Positions 62,272 through 64,000 of a DNA stretch of 64,000 bases are shown here, piece by piece. The notes beneath the pieces were generated by a model. The model made no database searches. It was not told the origin of the DNA and worked only from the letters and a program-made list of their open reading frames with translations. Numbering within the stretch: position 1 is the first letter of the stretch; every line of letters starts with the position of its first letter. The position numbers were made by a program, and so were the translations under genes. Location of the stretch: NCBI GenBank assembly GCA_024233285.1, contig JACKPU010000010.1:1-64000 (forward strand), given 5' to 3'. The stretch is from Opitutaceae bacterium. GTDB taxonomy: Bacteria > Verrucomicrobiota > Verrucomicrobiia > Opitutales > Opitutaceae.

Positions 62272-64000
62272 TGTCGCCGGACAAAGTAAAGTCTCCCGAT
62301 GCCTTGCCTTGGTGGAAATTGCTCCTCTTGGTGGGCGGTTGTCTGTTCGGCGTCTGGCTGCTGTTTCCGGAAAACAGCCGCTATATTGAGGATCTCGTCA
62401 CCGACGGATCGTATGAAGAGGCGATCACGCGGCTGCAAGGGCTGAGCCCCGCGGAACGCGCCAAGCGACCGGCCTATTTCGCTTCGCTGGAAATCCAAGC
62501 CCGCCGCCTGCTCATCCAATCCCAAGGCAGCGCAGTCGACTACGAACCGGTTTGGAACGATGCCATCGCCTTGTGGCGCGGGGCGAATTACGATGACGCG
62601 ATCCTGCCCGAAATGGCGCAGTTGATCCCATTGCTCAGGTCGCCGGATGCATCGTGGGACCGGTTGCAAAACGCCGCCGGCGATTTGCCCGAAAACACGC
62701 TGCGACGTCTGGCCGCGATGTTTTCGACCGCGGCGCTGGCGGCCAATCAATCCGGCGCCGCGGCCGAACTCTACGCCCGGGCCAAGCCCGACGGCACAAG
62801 AACTCCCGCGGAATCCCTGCAACTTTCCAAACTCTGGCATCTGGCGGGCGATCCGGCCCGCGCCTTGACCGCACTTGGCGAACAGAATGGCATGGGCCTG
62901 ACCCGCCAGCGCGTTCAACTCCTGCGCGAACTCAATCGCAATCAAGAGGCCTTCCGAATTCTCCAGTCCGCGGTCCTGTCCGAAACGACCTATCAAGGCG
63001 AAGCCGAACGCGCTGCCGCGCTGCGAGAAATCGGTCTCGCCGGCGGCATCCCGGCCGCAGCGGTGCCGAGCTATCAAGCCTATGCCGCCACCCGACCTGA
63101 CGATTTGGATGCGCAGCGCAACCTGCGCGATTTGCTCGCCGCGGCGAACCTGACCGCCGATGCCCTGCCCATCGCCCGACGCATTGTGGAGCTGTCGCAT
63201 GACGATCCCGGCGATCTGCGCATCGCGGCCCAATTGCACGAATACGCCGGCCATCCCAATCAGGCGTTCGATTATTGGTTGAAGCTGGCCAAGACCGGCG
63301 ACGGACCGGCACTCGACCGTTTGGTGGCGCTGAACCCGGGCCTGTATCGGGAATCGGACCTCGCGGTCGCCTATGAAGCCGTGTTGCAGGCCGAGGGCCA
63401 CGACCAACACCTGCTCGCCGCGGCGCAGTTGGAGAAATATCTCGGCAACTACGACCAGGCCGCGGAATTCTTCACCCGCTACCTCAACGAAAACCGCGAT
63501 GATGCCGACACGTGGCGCGACGTTGCCGAGATGCAGCGGGAGCTGTTTGATTACCGTGAGGCCATCGCGAGCTACCGGCAGATTCTCGCGTTGGCACCCG
63601 ACGATACCGCGACGGCGGTTCGGCTGATCGATACGTTGGTGCTGGTCGGCCGGCCGCGCGAAGCGCTGGAACTGGGTCGCTCCCTGGCCAACCGGCAGCC
63701 GCCCGATCAGGAAGCGTTGGCCAGCTACTTGAAGATCGCCGGCTCGCTCGGACTCTACGAGGAAAGCGCCCGTTCGCTGCATCGCTTGTTGCAACTTTCC
63801 GCAGACACATCGGCCCACGATTATCAGGCGCTCGCCTACACTTATTCGCTGGCCAAACGACCCGACGACCAACTTACCGCCCTGCGCGAAGGTCTGAATC
63901 GTTTTCCCGAGGATGAGCCGTTGCGCCTGCAACTTGCGCAGATTCTCGCCAATCGCGGTCAATACCGTGAAGCCCAATCGGTGCTGTCGTCGCATTCGGG
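62271..64000 (+). CDS. pelB: PelB-like TPR protein, truncated by the window end
   Basis: The frame starts at ATG 62271, overlapping the pelA stop by one base (TGATG), and is open to the window edge, giving about 576 residues with no stop. It has one N-terminal transmembrane helix (about residues 15-33, WWKLLLLVGGCLFGVWLLF) followed by tetratricopeptide-like helical repeats, for example AAQLEKYLGNYDQAAEFFTRYLNENRDDADTW and FDYREAIASYRQILALAPDD. PelB combines such a TPR scaffold with a C-terminal outer-membrane barrel and guides modified Pel to export. The barrel would lie beyond the window, so the call depends on position after pelA and on the TPR layout. Confidence 0.8.
   Translation, partial: MSPDKVKSPDALPWWKLLLLVGGCLFGVWLLFPENSRYIEDLVTDGSYEEAITRLQGLSPAERAKRPAYFASLEIQARRLLIQSQGSAVDYEPVWNDAIALWRGANYDDAILPEMAQLIPLLRSPDASWDRLQNAAGDLPENTLRRLAAMFSTAALAANQSGAAAELYARAKPDGTRTPAESLQLSKLWHLAGDPARALTALGEQNGMGLTRQRVQLLRELNRNQEAFRILQSAVLSETTYQGEAERAAALREIGLAGGIPAAAVPSYQAYAATRPDDLDAQRNLRDLLAAANLTADALPIARRIVELSHDDPGDLRIAAQLHEYAGHPNQAFDYWLKLAKTGDGPALDRLVALNPGLYRESDLAVAYEAVLQAEGHDQHLLAAAQLEKYLGNYDQAAEFFTRYLNENRDDADTWRDVAEMQRELFDYREAIASYRQILALAPDDTATAVRLIDTLVLVGRPREALELGRSLANRQPPDQEALASYLKIAGSLGLYEESARSLHRLLQLSADTSAHDYQALAYTYSLAKRPDDQLTALREGLNRFPEDEPLRLQLAQILANRGQYREAQSVLSSHS

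Noticed and set aside
62016..63995. A 659-codon minus-strand frame opposite the end of pelA and pelB
   Set aside because: The plus strand reads as a continuous TPR protein coupled to pelA. The minus frame shows no domain and only mirrors codon bias.
1..64000. tRNA, rRNA, CRISPR arrays, insertion sequences and prophage genes
   Set aside because: I looked for each in the intergenic gaps and among the proteins and saw none; nearly all gaps are under 200 bases.

Overview
The window looks like chromosomal DNA from a member of Verrucomicrobiota close to the Opitutales/Opitutaceae. This is inferred from the GC-rich coding style, the double-membrane gene set (LpxK, LptD, TonB, RND efflux, an outer-membrane barrel), a classical menaquinone pathway, large prepilin-type loci and several secreted proteins of verrucomicrobial flavour. 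There is no rRNA or tRNA gene to settle the taxonomy. Genes are densely packed with many ATGA start/stop overlaps. I saw no insertion sequence, CRISPR array, prophage or tRNA. Layout, 1-25 kb: tail of rsmI and a Ppx/GppA phosphatase; a leftward five-gene operon (lpxK, M29 aminopeptidase, adenosine deaminase-like, RluD-like, toroid-fold hypothetical); rightward class V aminotransferase, topoisomerase III, a lower-GC hypothetical and class II aldolase; an Nramp-like transporter lacking the usual metal motifs; an ECF sigma / secreted proteins / anti-sigma cassette; cvfB and menB; kup; then metG-menF-menD. 25-45 kb: a NarX/NarL-type two-component pair followed at once by a prepilin operon ending in a 928-residue PilX-like protein; an MBL hydrolase-ribD-rdgB operon; leuB; a stand-alone receiver protein; alaS with an internal patch of odd codon usage; ispH with a long N-terminal extension; an outer-membrane barrel protein; a ParA ATPase with two uncharacterised partners; a Gre-like factor; tonB preceded by a hairpin that buries its ribosome binding site. 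45-64 kb: glgB, lptD, an RND pump with its adaptor, gcvT-gcvH, a CNNM-type membrane protein overlapping lgt, a small AT-rich islet, glgC, and the first two genes of a Pel exopolysaccharide locus (pelA, and pelB cut by the window end). Functional themes are envelope assembly (LpxK, LptD, Lgt, TonB, RND), menaquinone synthesis (MenF, MenD, MenB), glycogen synthesis (GlgB, GlgC), glycine cleavage (GcvT, GcvH), isoprenoid supply (IspH) and surface structures (prepilins, Pel). The least explained parts are the ParA trio, the prepilin/two-component locus, the IspH extension, the Nramp-like transporter without DPGN/MPH motifs, the tonB leader hairpin and the AT-rich islet between lgt and glgC.
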